A DNA stretch of 64,000 nt. Origin: Echinicola strongylocentroti. GTDB taxonomy: Bacteria; Bacteroidota; Bacteroidia; Cytophagales; Cyclobacteriaceae. The translations under genes and the position numbers were made by a program. The notes under the pieces are model-generated. The model was not told where the DNA came from. It worked only from the letters and a program-made list of their open reading frames with translations, and ran no database searches. The stretch spans positions 3,581,001 through 3,645,000 of the forward strand of contig NZ_CP030041.1 in assembly GCF_003260975.1 (NCBI RefSeq), written 5' to 3'. Of the stretch, positions 24,827 through 34,231 are shown one piece after another. Position 1 is the stretch's first letter, and the number at the start of each line of letters is the position of its first letter.

Positions 24827-26329
24827 TTAATCTTCCAATAAATACCCCTTCAAATCACAATTTTCCAGTCCTTGGATGCCCTTCACTACAGCTTTTGCAT
24901 TGTATTTGGCACCTTCAAGAATGGTGTGGGTGTGGTCGGTGTCGTTGAAGAAATGGGCCTTGACATGGTCTTCGCCCAGTGCGTCATAGCCATCTGCAAT
25001 TATATTGTTCAGGTCGATAAAATAAGTTTCTCTGGTTTCTGCTGCCTGTTTTGCCCATAGGCCATAACTGTCATTGGCACGGTTTACCTTGCCTTCTTTC
25101 CAGTTGTTTCTTGGAATCAGCGAACAGACGATTGGCGTGGCTCCAGCGGCTTTGGTGGCAGTGATCATTTGTTTGAGGTACTGGCCATAGCTGTACACGG
25201 TTTCATATTGCTCGGTGATGGGGTTATAGATTTCTTCTGCTTCGGTACCGGCACTTCGTATGGTGCCCCTGGCGCGATGGCTGTCGTCCAGTGGGCTGCT
25301 GTCGTTGTGGCCAAACTGCATGATCACATAATCGCCAGGCTCCAATTGCTTCCGGACATTTTCCCAAAGGCCATAGGTTTGGTAGGTCCGGCTGCTGGTA
25401 CCTCCGAGGGCATGGTTTTGGACCTTGATCTTGTCGAGGTCGAAAAAAGGAGCCATATAATCACCCCAGCCCCAAAGTCCTCCGGCACCATCGCCTTGGC
25501 CGTTTTTGACAGTAGAGTCACCGATGAGGTAGAGTGTGGGCTTGTCTTTGGAGAGATAGGCTTTTAGTTTGCAATCTTCCAGTGATTTGATGCCCTGTAC
25601 GGCTGACCAAGCATTGATTCGTGCCCCGGCTTCATTGGTATGGGTGTGGTCTTTTTCAAAAAGCGATGGCACGACATTGGCACCCCACTCGTCGTACTGG
25701 TCAGCGACGATGCTGTTGAGGTCCACGAAATAGGCTCCTGTTTTACGGGCGATTTCTTTTGCCCACTTACCATAATCTTGGTTGGCACGCTCCACTTCGC
25801 CGTCTTGGAATTTATTTCTGGGGATCATCGAACAGATGATCGGAGTGGCTCCTTTTTTCTTGGCTTCGGTGACAAATTTTTTCAGGTACCAGCCATAGGT
25901 ATGGACCGTTTCTTCGGTACCGTCAGGCCACGTCAGTTCGACGGTTTCATCACCAGTGCCACGAAGTACTCCCCTGTAGCCAGCCCTTGTCGTATCGGGT
26001 TTGCTGCCTTCATTATGGCCAAATTGCATCATGACAAAATCACCGGGCTTCAGGTCATCCAGTACCCGCTGCCATCTGCCTTCCTTGACAAAGGTCCGCG
26101 TGCTTCTGCCGGCCATGGCCTGGTTGCTTACTTCCAGTTTGGTGCTGTCAAAGAAGTCATCGATAAACGTTCCCCAGCCCCATTGGCCCGGTCCACCATC
26201 GCCACGGCTATTGCGAACAGTGCTGTCTCCGATGATGTATAGGGTGTGCTTTTCCTCTTTGGGGGTAAAGGCCAGCAGCAAGGTCATCAATAACATGACT
26301 GCTGTTAACCCATATTTTACATTTTTCAT
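24827..26329 (-). CDS. Double-domain rhamnogalacturonan acetylesterase (SGNH, CE12-like)
   Basis: From the ATG at 26329 the protein has 500 residues and a hydrophobic export sequence (TAVMLLMTLLLAFTP). It contains two homologous SGNH domains. Domain 1 (about 25-250) has LYIIGDSTVRNSRGDGGPG, QFGHNEGSKPDT and KDHTHTNEAGA. Domain 2 (about 260-500) has LYLIGDSTVKNGQGDGAGG, QFGHNDSSP and DTDHTHTILEGA. Each carries the Ser of GDS, the Gly and Asn blocks, and the Asp-x-x-His of the last block, so both look active. Such enzymes remove acetyl groups from the galacturonate of rhamnogalacturonan. An in-frame ATG 18 codons upstream adds only a polar extension and is less likely the start. Confidence 0.9.
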   Translation of the reverse strand: MKNVKYGLTAVMLLMTLLLAFTPKEEKHTLYIIGDSTVRNSRGDGGPGQWGWGTFIDDFFDSTKLEVSNQAMAGRSTRTFVKEGRWQRVLDDLKPGDFVMMQFGHNEGSKPDTTRAGYRGVLRGTGDETVELTWPDGTEETVHTYGWYLKKFVTEAKKKGATPIICSMIPRNKFQDGEVERANQDYGKWAKEIARKTGAYFVDLNSIVADQYDEWGANVVPSLFEKDHTHTNEAGARINAWSAVQGIKSLEDCKLKAYLSKDKPTLYLIGDSTVKNGQGDGAGGLWGWGDYMAPFFDLDKIKVQNHALGGTSSRTYQTYGLWENVRKQLEPGDYVIMQFGHNDSSPLDDSHRARGTIRSAGTEAEEIYNPITEQYETVYSYGQYLKQMITATKAAGATPIVCSLIPRNNWKEGKVNRANDSYGLWAKQAAETRETYFIDLNNIIADGYDALGEDHVKAHFFNDTDHTHTILEGAKYNAKAVVKGIQGLENCDLKGYLLED

Positions 26330-26500
26330 GGTTGAAATATCCTTTGATTTGGGTTTGTAATAGTGGTTGGCTGATGTAGCCAAAAGATAAATCTATATTA
26401 TTGACTTCATATTTCTGTGCTGTAGTATGCGGTAGGTGGTTGTTGGTGACGGGATAGCTAAGGTGCTGGTAGATTTTTCCAAATTTTAGAATTTTGGTTA

Positions 26501-26670
26501 AACCCGGATTATGCGTTAGGAATCGTAGTGAGAGCTGAAATTGCAAGAAAATCAGTTAGTTTGGAGGTATTAGCGTAGCACCGCTACGGTTATGCCGAAA
26601 ACTAAAGTGAAACGGCTGATTTTGAAGCAGTTTCAGGTCGCAACAGATAGGCTAATGCATATTCCGGGTT
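26501..26670. mobile_element. MITE-like fold-back element (family B), copy 3
   Basis: 170 bp, with ends AACCCGGATTATGCGTTAG and CTAATGCATATTCCGGGTT, flanked on both sides by TTAA-type sequence. It lies in the 450-bp gap upstream of the acetylesterase gene; apart from the YceI terminator I see nothing else there. Confidence 0.85.
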
Positions 26671-26716
26671 AAAATCAGGCTTAGTGACTGCGCTGGGGCT
26701 CTCTAAAGGTTTTCCA

Positions 26717-26749
26717 TAAAAAAAGCCATGTCTGATTGAAGACATGGCT
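26717..26749 (-). terminator. Terminator downstream of the YceI gene
   Basis: AGCCATGTCT (26724-26733) pairs perfectly with AGACATGGCT (26740-26749). On the minus strand it is followed by a run of seven T. Confidence 0.85.
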
Positions 26750-26779
26750 CTATTCGTGTGTGTATATAATTAAGTTGGA

Positions 26780-27307
26780 TTAATTCTTCACTAGTTGTAT
26801 ACTGGCCAAAATCCTGATAGGATCACCTACCATCACATTTCCTGCTTCTGTCACGGCATCCCATGTCAGGCCAAATTCCTTTCTGCTGATCTTGCCTTCC
26901 AGGTCGAAGCCCGCCTTGGTATTGCCGTAAGGATCCTCAGCCACACCGCCAAAGTCCACATCCAATTCGATCGACTTGGTGATATCCTTGATGGTCAAGT
27001 CTCCTTTTAGCGTATAGTTACCTCCCTCATTAGATAAAACTCCATTGGAGAAAGAAAGTTTCGGGAATTTTTCTGCGTCGAAAAAATCCTCCGATTTTAG
27101 GTGGGCATCGCGGTCACTTTGGTTGGTGTCGATGCTGTCGGTATTGGCAGAAAACGCTATTTTTGACCCGCTAAAGTCATCCGCAGGTACTTCTGCCGCT
27201 CCTTCAAATTCCTTGAATTTCCCGGTCACTGTAGAGATCACTAGGTGCTTTACCTTAAAGTTGATTTCTGAGTGTGTAGGGTCGATAGTCCATTTTACAG
27301 TACTCAT
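26780..27307 (-). CDS. YceI-family lipid-binding-like protein, cytoplasmic
   Basis: A 175-residue YceI fold: WTIDPTHSEINFKVKHLVIS at the N-terminus, GKFKEFEGAAEV, DAHLKSEDFFDAEKFPKLSF and DLTIKDITKSIELDVDFGG. YceI proteins form a lipocalin-like barrel that binds isoprenoid-type lipids. This copy has no signal peptide, so it would stay in the cytoplasm, unlike E. coli YceI. It lies 74 bp downstream of a MarR regulator on the same strand, a pairing common in Bacteroidota, and is probably controlled by it. Confidence 0.92.
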   Translation of the reverse strand: MSTVKWTIDPTHSEINFKVKHLVISTVTGKFKEFEGAAEVPADDFSGSKIAFSANTDSIDTNQSDRDAHLKSEDFFDAEKFPKLSFSNGVLSNEGGNYTLKGDLTIKDITKSIELDVDFGGVAEDPYGNTKAGFDLEGKISRKEFGLTWDAVTEAGNVMVGDPIRILASIQLVKN

Positions 27308-27351
27308 AATATAGTGATTTTTATAGTTTTAAGATATTAGTTTTAACATTT

Positions 27352-27366
27352 AATGTCTATACACAT
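27352..27366. promoter_or_regulatory. Candidate MarR site upstream of YceI
   Basis: AATGTCTATACACAT is an imperfect palindrome (TGT-TATA-ACA core) similar to the perfect palindrome in front of the MarR gene. It lies between the YceI start and the MarR stop. Confidence 0.35.
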
Positions 27367-27381
27367 ATATAACGAAATTTT

Positions 27382-27831
27382 TTACCCTCTTAGTTTATCC
27401 AATAGTGAATTTAATAGGGTAACCTCTTCATCATCAAGCCCAATTACCTCATGGTTGAATTTTTGGATATCTTCATCTAGCTGGTCCAGTAGCTGTTTGC
27501 CTTTGGGAGTAATGGTAATGTCCACTTGTCTCCTGTCTGAGGGGCATTCTTTTCTTTCTGCTAGGCCCTTTTGTTTGAGCTTTTCTACTAATCTTGAGGC
27601 ATTGGACATTTTATTGAGCATTCTATCCTGAATCGAAGACACAGTGATAGGTTCTGGATGATGACCTCGCAAAATACGCAACACATTATACTGTTCGGGT
27701 GAAAGACCATGAGGCTTAAAGAGTTTCCCTTGACGTGTTACTAAATAACTTTGTGTATAGAGAATATTGACTACTGCTTTATTGTATTCACTTTTAAAAT
27801 GTTTTTGTTTGATCTCCTCCTCCAGTCTCAT
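27382..27831 (-). CDS. MarR-family transcriptional regulator
   Basis: A 149-residue winged-helix regulator of normal family length. GLSPEQYNVLRILRGHHPEP leads into the recognition helix (MSNASRLVEKLKQKGLAER), and the beta wing carries CPSDRRQVDITITPKGKQLL. It likely acts as a dimer repressing itself and the adjacent yceI-like gene. A perfect 14-bp palindrome lies 24 bp upstream of its start codon. The ligand is unknown. Confidence 0.92.
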   Translation of the reverse strand: MRLEEEIKQKHFKSEYNKAVVNILYTQSYLVTRQGKLFKPHGLSPEQYNVLRILRGHHPEPITVSSIQDRMLNKMSNASRLVEKLKQKGLAERKECPSDRRQVDITITPKGKQLLDQLDEDIQKFNHEVIGLDDEEVTLLNSLLDKLRG

Positions 27832-27854
27832 GTTGTTGCTTTGTTGTTGTATCT

Positions 27855-27868
27855 AATGTATATACATT
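27855..27868. promoter_or_regulatory. Perfect palindrome, candidate MarR operator
   Basis: AATGTATATACATT is a perfect 14-bp palindrome, 24 bp upstream of the MarR ATG at 27831, where an autorepressor would sit. Confidence 0.5.
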
Positions 27869-27993
27869 TAATACAGTTAAAAGGTTTCAGGATTGGATGT
27901 TTATTTTTGATTTTTCGGTTTTATCGGGGCTTTTACCAAGGCATGAGGAAAATGAAGGACTATAATTTAGTCCCCATTTTCTCAGTTCGATAA

Positions 27994-30516
27994 TTAATTC
28001 CCCCTTAAAATCTCCATTGGAGGCTTGTTGATAATGTTTTTGCCATTGAGCCAGCCGAGTAAGACAGTGATGGCCGTGATGACTATGTAAATCACCAAGG
28101 CGCTTCCCCAAGCCAATTTGACTGGAAATTCAAACACAAAAACACTTAACAAAGCAGTGGCTACAAAAGACAGCAAGATACCGCTCAGCGATGCCAAGCT
28201 GCCCAAGAAGAAGTATTCCAGCGTATTGATTTTTCGCACTGTTGTGCTGCTGGCCCCCAATGTCCTGAGCAGGATGCTTTCCCGCATTCGTTGATACTTG
28301 CTGATAATCAGGGAGCTGATCAATACCAAAATTCCTGTTACAATACTGAATAGGGCCATAAATTGGATGACAAAACTGATTTTGCCCAAAATTTCTTCCA
28401 ATGTGTCCACGATCATTCCTAGGTTGATCACAGAAATATTAGGAAAAGACCTGACGATTTCGTTTTGTACTTTGGCGGCTTGTTCGTCGGTGTTGGATTT
28501 GGTGATGACCACATGGAATTTAGGGGCTTTTTCCAAGACATTTGTGGGGAACAGCACCAGGAAATTGGTGGACACCTTTCTGAAATTCACTTCCCTAAAG
28601 CTTCCCACATAAGTTCTTAGAGGCCTTCCTTGTACGTTGAAGACGATTTCATCACCCAGCTCCACGCCAGCACGCTCAGCATAACCCTGGTCAAAAGAAA
28701 CAAAGATGCTGTCTCCAGGTTGGTTCACCTTGTGCAGTTCCCCAGCGACCAATGTCTCTGAGCTTATCAAGGAATCCCGGTAGGTCACCCGAAATTCCCG
28801 ATTGTACAATCTTCTGGATTTTCGTTTTTCATCGGGAAGCTCACTGTTTTCGGACTTGTCAAGCCCATTGATCTCATCCATTCGCATGGTGACGATGGGC
28901 ACCTCTTGCATGATGGGCAAGCCTTCCTCCAAAACGGCTTTTTTCACCCCTTCTACCTGTGAGGTCTGTATATCAAAAAACAGCATGTTTGGCTGGTCTT
29001 CCTTATCGGCAAACTTTACTTGGTCCAACAATTGGTTCTGGACAAAAAACAAAGTAGAGATCATCGCCGTGCCCAAGCCAATGGTCGCTATCAGCGAAAT
29101 GGTCTGGTTGTTTGGGCGGTACAGGTTGGCCAGTGACTGCCGAACCGGGTAGGTCAAGGACAAAGGCAGGAACCTCTTTATCAGCCACATTACCCCGGTG
29201 CCTACCATCCAAAGCACCCCAAATGCCAATAGGACAAAACCCGTAAAGCCAAGGGCTTCTTCCCAGCCATCCAATAGGGAAAGACTAAAGCCAAATACGA
29301 ACAGTGTTATGATCGCCATGACCAGCCATCTCCACGGATCCCTGACGAAGGTCGTCATTTCCGAATCCGTCCTCAGCGTCATCATTGGAGGTACATTTCG
29401 GATTTTCAATAATGGCAACAAGGCGAACAGGATAGAAATCAACAAGCCGGTGATTACCCCAAAGCCTACTGCCGCCCAAGAAATCTCGACGGTAACATCC
29501 ACCGGAAGAAAATCGCTGAACACTTCAGGCAGGATAAACTGGATCAGCGTCCCCAAAAAAGCCCCTAAAATGGAACCGGCCAGTCCCATTAGGATGATTT
29601 GGCTCAGGTAGATCAAAAAAGTGTCGATGGAGGACACCCCAAGACAACGCAATACGGCCACAGAGGGCAATTTTTCTTTTACGAAGACATTTACGGCACT
29701 GGCCACACCTACACAGCCCAGCAGCAAGGCGATAAAAGCCACCAAGCTGAGAAAATCCGATAAGTTGGCAAATGACCTTCCTGTACTCTCTTTTCTTTCC
29801 TGGACAGTGTCTTCATCGATATGTGCTTCTTCCCATTCTTCCTTATAGGGTTCAATGAGTTTTTCTACATCTACCTGTTCATCGAAGCTGTAATAGCGAG
29901 AGAAGTTGATTCTACTACCGTACTGGATGAGTCCTGTTTCTTCCGCAAATTTTTTGGGAATATAGACCACGGGAGCCACGGTGGCCGTAATACCGCTTTG
30001 GCCTGGGGCTTCATGTAGTTCCCCCGCAATGACAAATGTAACCTTGCCGACCTTCACACTGTCGCCTACTTCGGCGGCAAATTGGTCCATAAGGATTTTT
30101 TCTACCAAGGCCTTTTTGGCTCCATTTCTGAATTCCTCCGCAGCCGCCGCTGGCACGGTTTCCAGCTTACCATAAAAAGGGAAAGCCCCTTCCAGTGCCC
30201 TTACCTGCACCAGTCGGCTCTCATCACTTTTGGGGAAGGCCACCATGCTGGCAAAATTGATCTCCGAAGCCATTTCCTTGGCCATGGTGTCCAGTCCTTG
30301 CTCGCCCAAAGGTTGGTTGTTTTCCAGTACTAAATCCGCTCCCAAGAGCTCTTTTGCCTGGTTATCGATGTCTTTTTCGAGGTTGTCTCCAAATGAGCTG
30401 ATCCCCACCAGCGCAGCTATACCTATGACAATCGAAGAGACAAACAGTAATAACTTTGCCCTGTTCTTACGGAAATCCCGCAGGGCCATTGTTAATATCC
30501 ACAAAAATCTATGCAT
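27994..30516 (-). CDS. ybbP: ABC transporter permease, YbbP/FtsX type
   Basis: An 840-residue inner-membrane protein with an N-terminal helix (LLLFVSSIVIGIAALVGISS), a large extracytoplasmic domain, three helices around 260-380 and further FtsX-type helix groups in the second half, including the C-terminal group (FVATALLSVFVFEF, SALVIYIVITAITVLLG). This double-module layout is typical of the YbbP/LolC-like permeases. The start overlaps the 3' end of the ATPase gene by 8 bp, so the two are translationally coupled. With the divergent arylesterase gene they recreate the ybbA-ybbP-tesA cluster known from many bacteria. The proposed role is export or envelope remodelling of a lipid-like molecule; the substrate is unproven. 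Confidence 0.9.
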   Translation of the reverse strand: MHRFLWILTMALRDFRKNRAKLLLFVSSIVIGIAALVGISSFGDNLEKDIDNQAKELLGADLVLENNQPLGEQGLDTMAKEMASEINFASMVAFPKSDESRLVQVRALEGAFPFYGKLETVPAAAAEEFRNGAKKALVEKILMDQFAAEVGDSVKVGKVTFVIAGELHEAPGQSGITATVAPVVYIPKKFAEETGLIQYGSRINFSRYYSFDEQVDVEKLIEPYKEEWEEAHIDEDTVQERKESTGRSFANLSDFLSLVAFIALLLGCVGVASAVNVFVKEKLPSVAVLRCLGVSSIDTFLIYLSQIILMGLAGSILGAFLGTLIQFILPEVFSDFLPVDVTVEISWAAVGFGVITGLLISILFALLPLLKIRNVPPMMTLRTDSEMTTFVRDPWRWLVMAIITLFVFGFSLSLLDGWEEALGFTGFVLLAFGVLWMVGTGVMWLIKRFLPLSLTYPVRQSLANLYRPNNQTISLIATIGLGTAMISTLFFVQNQLLDQVKFADKEDQPNMLFFDIQTSQVEGVKKAVLEEGLPIMQEVPIVTMRMDEINGLDKSENSELPDEKRKSRRLYNREFRVTYRDSLISSETLVAGELHKVNQPGDSIFVSFDQGYAERAGVELGDEIVFNVQGRPLRTYVGSFREVNFRKVSTNFLVLFPTNVLEKAPKFHVVITKSNTDEQAAKVQNEIVRSFPNISVINLGMIVDTLEEILGKISFVIQFMALFSIVTGILVLISSLIISKYQRMRESILLRTLGASSTTVRKINTLEYFFLGSLASLSGILLSFVATALLSVFVFEFPVKLAWGSALVIYIVITAITVLLGWLNGKNIINKPPMEILRGN

Positions 30517-31186
30517 GCTGTTCTTCTTCTATTTTTCCACCACGGATGTGGATGATTTTGTTGGTTTTGGCTGCCAATTCGGTATCATGTGTGACCAGAA
30601 TGAGTGTGGTGCCCGAAGCGGTGTTCAGCTCGAAGATCAATTGCTCGATCATCTCGCCCGTATCGGTGTCCAGGTTTCCGGTAGGTTCATCCGCAAAGAG
30701 GATTTTCGGTTCATTGGCAAAAGCCCTGGCGATGGAGACCCGCTGCTGTTCGCCTCCTGATAGCTGCGTGGGATAGTGCGTGGCCCGGTCACCAAGCCCT
30801 ACTTTTTGAAGCAGCTCCAAGGCTTTTTCTTTGGCGTCTTTCCGCCGCTTGAGCTCCAGGGGCACCATAACGTTTTCCAATGCTGTGAGTGTGGGCAATA
30901 ATTGGAAATTCTGAAAAATAAATCCGATTTCTTGGCTCCTTACTGCAGCTCGCTGGTCTTCTGAGAGCCCTTCCAGTCGATGGCCATTCAGCTGTACGCT
31001 TCCGGAGGTGGCACTGTCCAGCCCCGCACAAAGACCAAGCAAGGTGGTTTTTCCACTGCCAGAGGGGCCAACAATGGCAATGCTCTCTCCTGCTTCTACA
31101 CTGAGGTTTACCTGGTCCAAAACAGTCAGTTTGCGCTGGCCGCTTTGGTAAATTTTACTAACATTTTCTACGGAAAGTATCGCCAT
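30509..31186 (-). CDS. ybbA: ABC transporter ATP-binding protein, YbbA type
   Basis: A 225-residue MacB/LolD-like ATPase. Walker A is GPSGSGKTTLLGL (about 38-50), the Q-loop segment is IGFIFQNFQLLPTLTALENV, the signature is LSGGEQQRVSIARAFANEPK and Walker B is ILFADEPTGNLD, followed by the switch His in LILVTHDTELA. Length is normal. It energises the YbbP permease encoded immediately downstream (8-bp overlap). Confidence 0.94.
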   Translation of the reverse strand: MAILSVENVSKIYQSGQRKLTVLDQVNLSVEAGESIAIVGPSGSGKTTLLGLCAGLDSATSGSVQLNGHRLEGLSEDQRAAVRSQEIGFIFQNFQLLPTLTALENVMVPLELKRRKDAKEKALELLQKVGLGDRATHYPTQLSGGEQQRVSIARAFANEPKILFADEPTGNLDTDTGEMIEQLIFELNTASGTTLILVTHDTELAAKTNKIIHIRGGKIEEEQHA

Positions 31187-31374
31187 ATAAATTAGGTGTG
31201 ATTATTTTATTGGTGCTGAAACAATTCAGGCCTGTTTTTTGGTTATACCCACTGCGGCCTGATTATTTCTTAGAATTGTATGGGCTTAAAGCGAAATTTA
31301 ATCAATTTTAGGGATTGGGTATCGCTTTTCAATAACTATATAAATCGTAAATCCGTCTCAATAAGTTTCAAATC

Positions 31375-32064
31375 ATGAATAAATTACGTGTAATTTCTCT
31401 TTTATCGGTATTCTTCTTAGCTGCTATTGGAGCGGTTTCATGCAGTGAAAGCCAAAAGACGTCCGAGGAAGAAGTGTCTTCCGAAGGCAAGGAGGATGAA
31501 AAAAAAGAAGAACCTCAGAAAACCGTGCTCTTTTTTGGGGACAGTATGACGGCAGGCTATGGTGTCGATCAAGATAAGGCTTTTCCTGCGCTGGTCCAAG
31601 AAAAAATCGATAGTCTCGGGATGGCTTATAAGGTCATTAACGGAGGACTCAGTGGCGAAACATCCGCTAGTGGCCTGAGCAGAATCGACTGGTTTTTGGA
31701 GGCAAAACCTGATGTTTTTGTCCTAGAGCTTGGTGGTAATGACGGACTCCGTGGAATCAACCTTTCCGCAACCAAAGAAAACCTTCAGGGGATCATCGAC
31801 AAGGTCCAAAAAGAATATCCTTCCACCAAGATTCTTTTGGCAGGAATGCAGATACCGCCAAATATGGGCGAGGAATACACAGCAGATTTCAAAGAAATCT
31901 TTCCCGATCTTGCTGAGAAAAATAACTTGGTATTGATCCCATTCCTGCTAGATGGCGTAGGCGGCGATCCCGCTCTAAATCAGCCTGACGGCATACACCC
32001 TACCGCCGAAGGCCATATAATCGTAGCAGAAACAGTATGGGAATACTTGGAACCGATGCTGTGA
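31375..32064 (+). CDS. SGNH arylesterase/lysophospholipase, TesA-like lipoprotein
   Basis: A 229-residue lipoprotein (lipobox AVSC, Cys23) with a charged Glu/Lys linker (about 30-50). The SGNH blocks are FFGDSMTAGYG (Ser nucleophile), INGGLSGETSASG, LELGGNDGLRG and the final QPDGIHPTAEGH with the Asp-x-x-His pair. TesA-like enzymes cleave thioesters, aryl esters and lysophospholipids. It is divergent from ybbA-ybbP (188-bp spacer), the standard neighbourhood for this enzyme, but here it is a lipoprotein rather than a soluble periplasmic protein. Confidence 0.92.
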   Translation: MNKLRVISLLSVFFLAAIGAVSCSESQKTSEEEVSSEGKEDEKKEEPQKTVLFFGDSMTAGYGVDQDKAFPALVQEKIDSLGMAYKVINGGLSGETSASGLSRIDWFLEAKPDVFVLELGGNDGLRGINLSATKENLQGIIDKVQKEYPSTKILLAGMQIPPNMGEEYTADFKEIFPDLAEKNNLVLIPFLLDGVGGDPALNQPDGIHPTAEGHIIVAETVWEYLEPML

Positions 32065-32477
32065 TTGGTTAAACCAGATTATGTCAGCTATCTACAGAAG
32101 AGCGAGGTAAAGTGTTTACCATAAAACAATATATTCACCATTTATAAAAATTTTCACTAATGCCTGTTGTTAGTGAATTATTTACATTTTTGTTAAAAAA
32201 AGACTGCTCTGAGCGTATTTCTTTTAGTTCAGTGAGATTATTATTGATAATTAATTAAACACCATTGATGTTTGTCCAAATTTCTATAAATACTAAACCC
32301 TTTTAGCCAAGAAATTTTTCCTATATTTCCAGCTGAAATTCAGAGATCCTGGTAAGAAAATTCATTTACCTTTTCCTACCTAGATAAAGAATAGAAAGTG
32401 GCCATGATATAAATGGGTAGCTTTGATTTAATTAAAAAAATAGATTAACTTAAGAGGCAATTATAAAATTATAACAG
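32065..32477. other. AT-rich intergenic region, promoter of the GMC operon
   Basis: 413 bp without a credible frame. AT-rich, presumably containing the promoter of the GMC dehydrogenase operon; no clear hairpin or palindrome was found. Confidence 0.45.
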
Positions 32478-34220
32478 ATGAGTTTTCAGATAAAATCGTC
32501 CGGTGAAGCGTACGACGTGATCATTGTCGGGTCGGGCGCAGGGGGAGGAATGGCTTCCAAGATACTTTCGGAGGCTGGATTTTCGGTGGCCGTAGTAGAG
32601 GCAGGAGCGGATTTTGACCCCGCCAAGGAGGAAGACCGTACGCAGCTCAGGCCGCCATGGGAATCCCCACGAAGAGGAGCCAGTACACGTAACCGGCCTT
32701 TTGGTGATTTTGATGCAGCGATTGGTGGATGGGACATCGAAGGCGAGCCCTACACATTTGAGGGAGATACCAAGTTCGATTGGTTCCGCTCCAGAATGGT
32801 GGGGGGCCGTACCAACCACTGGGGAAGGATTTCCTTGCGGTTTGGGCCTAACGATTTTAAACGTAAAGATATTGATGGACTGGGGGACAATTGGCCAATC
32901 GGTTATAATGACCTCAAGCCCTATTACGATAAAGTAGACCAACTCATCGGGGTATTTGGCTCCAAGGAGGGGATTTATAATGAGCCTGATGGCTATTTCC
33001 TTCCTCCTCCCAAGCCGCGATTGCACGAACTGTACATCAAAAAAGGAGCCGACAAAATCGGCGTGCCGGTCATTCCTTCCCGATTGTCCATCCTGACCAA
33101 GCCGATCAATAATGAGCGAGGAGCCTGCTTCTTCTGTAACCAGTGTAACCGCGCGTGTCAAGCTTATGCAGATTTCTCGTCGGGTACTTGCCTGGTAAAG
33201 CCAGCCATGAAAAAGGGAAAAGTAGATCTCTTTACTTATGCCATGGTGCGCAAGGTGACCACCGATGAAAAAGGAAACGCCACCGGTGTTTCTTACATCA
33301 GCAAAGTGGACATGAAAGAATACAAACTTCGTTCACGTGTGGTGGTACTGGGTGCTTCTGCCTGTGAATCTGCCCGTATCATGCTCAATTCCAAATCCAA
33401 AAGCCACCCCGACGGGCTGGCCAATGGCAGTGGGATGATCGGTCATTATCTCCATGACTCCACAGGATCGGACCGAATGGGCTTCATTCCTGGGCTGCTT
33501 GACCGTAAGAAATACAACGAAGATGGGGTGGGCGGTATGCACGTCTATACTCCTTGGTGGGAAGACAACAGCAAGCTTGACTTTGCCCGTGGATACCATA
33601 TCGAGTACTGGGGCGGCATGAGTATGCCTGGTTATGGTTTTGGCTTCGGCATGGATACAGTCCGTCAACATATCAAAGACGAATTTGGCAATCCAGGTAC
33701 CAATGGCGGATACGGTGAAGGACTGAAAAAAGACATTCGCTCGTACTTCGGCACTATGGTGGGCATGTCCGGTCGAGGAGAAAGTATCCCCAGGTATGAA
33801 AACTACTGTGAGATCGATAACAGTACGGTCGATAAATACGGCATTCCGGTATTGAAATTCAATTATAACTGGACAGATCAAGAGGTGAACCAGGCAAAGC
33901 ACATGCATGAAACATTCGAAGAAGTGCTTACCAATGCTGGAGCGGTTATCTATGGTGATAAACCAGGTCCTGATACCCAGTATGGGTTGCTTACCCCGGG
34001 AAGGATCATCCACGAAGTGGGTACCACCCGAATGGGCAACGATCCCAAAACCTCCGTGCTGAACAGCAACTGTCAAGCACATGAATGCAAGAACCTTTTT
34101 GTAGTCGATGGCGGTCCATTTGTATCTCAAGCAGACAAAAACCCTACCTGGACCATCTTGGCCCTGGCTTGGAGGACTTCTGATTACATTGTAAGCGAAT
34201 TGAAAAAGAAAAATATTTAA
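32478..34220 (+). CDS. GMC-family FAD dehydrogenase with cysteine cluster (glucose/gluconate dehydrogenase-like)
   Basis: A 580-residue flavoprotein. The FAD dinucleotide motif is VIIVGSGAGGGMASKILSEA (about 14-33) and the FAD-contact segment is RMVGGRTNHWGRISLRFGP. The C-terminal GMC region holds IIHEVGTTRMGNDPKTS (active-site His region) and DKNPTWTILALAWR (Asn). A cysteine cluster, Cys217-x2-Cys220-x2-Cys223-x3-Cys227, resembles the Fe-S-binding cysteines of bacterial FAD-glucose dehydrogenase catalytic subunits. It should oxidise a sugar or alcohol and pass electrons to a partner. The small subunit follows after 11 bp. It has no signal peptide, so export with the Tat-like small subunit is plausible. 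Confidence 0.88.
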   Translation: MSFQIKSSGEAYDVIIVGSGAGGGMASKILSEAGFSVAVVEAGADFDPAKEEDRTQLRPPWESPRRGASTRNRPFGDFDAAIGGWDIEGEPYTFEGDTKFDWFRSRMVGGRTNHWGRISLRFGPNDFKRKDIDGLGDNWPIGYNDLKPYYDKVDQLIGVFGSKEGIYNEPDGYFLPPPKPRLHELYIKKGADKIGVPVIPSRLSILTKPINNERGACFFCNQCNRACQAYADFSSGTCLVKPAMKKGKVDLFTYAMVRKVTTDEKGNATGVSYISKVDMKEYKLRSRVVVLGASACESARIMLNSKSKSHPDGLANGSGMIGHYLHDSTGSDRMGFIPGLLDRKKYNEDGVGGMHVYTPWWEDNSKLDFARGYHIEYWGGMSMPGYGFGFGMDTVRQHIKDEFGNPGTNGGYGEGLKKDIRSYFGTMVGMSGRGESIPRYENYCEIDNSTVDKYGIPVLKFNYNWTDQEVNQAKHMHETFEEVLTNAGAVIYGDKPGPDTQYGLLTPGRIIHEVGTTRMGNDPKTSVLNSNCQAHECKNLFVVDGGPFVSQADKNPTWTILALAWRTSDYIVSELKKKNI

Positions 34221-34231
34221 AGGACAGGGAG

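Noticed and set aside
32469..34130. Long minus-strand frames opposite the GMC dehydrogenase (230 and 265 residues)
   Set aside because: They are antisense to a clear flavoprotein with all its motifs, lack family features and arise from its codon bias.
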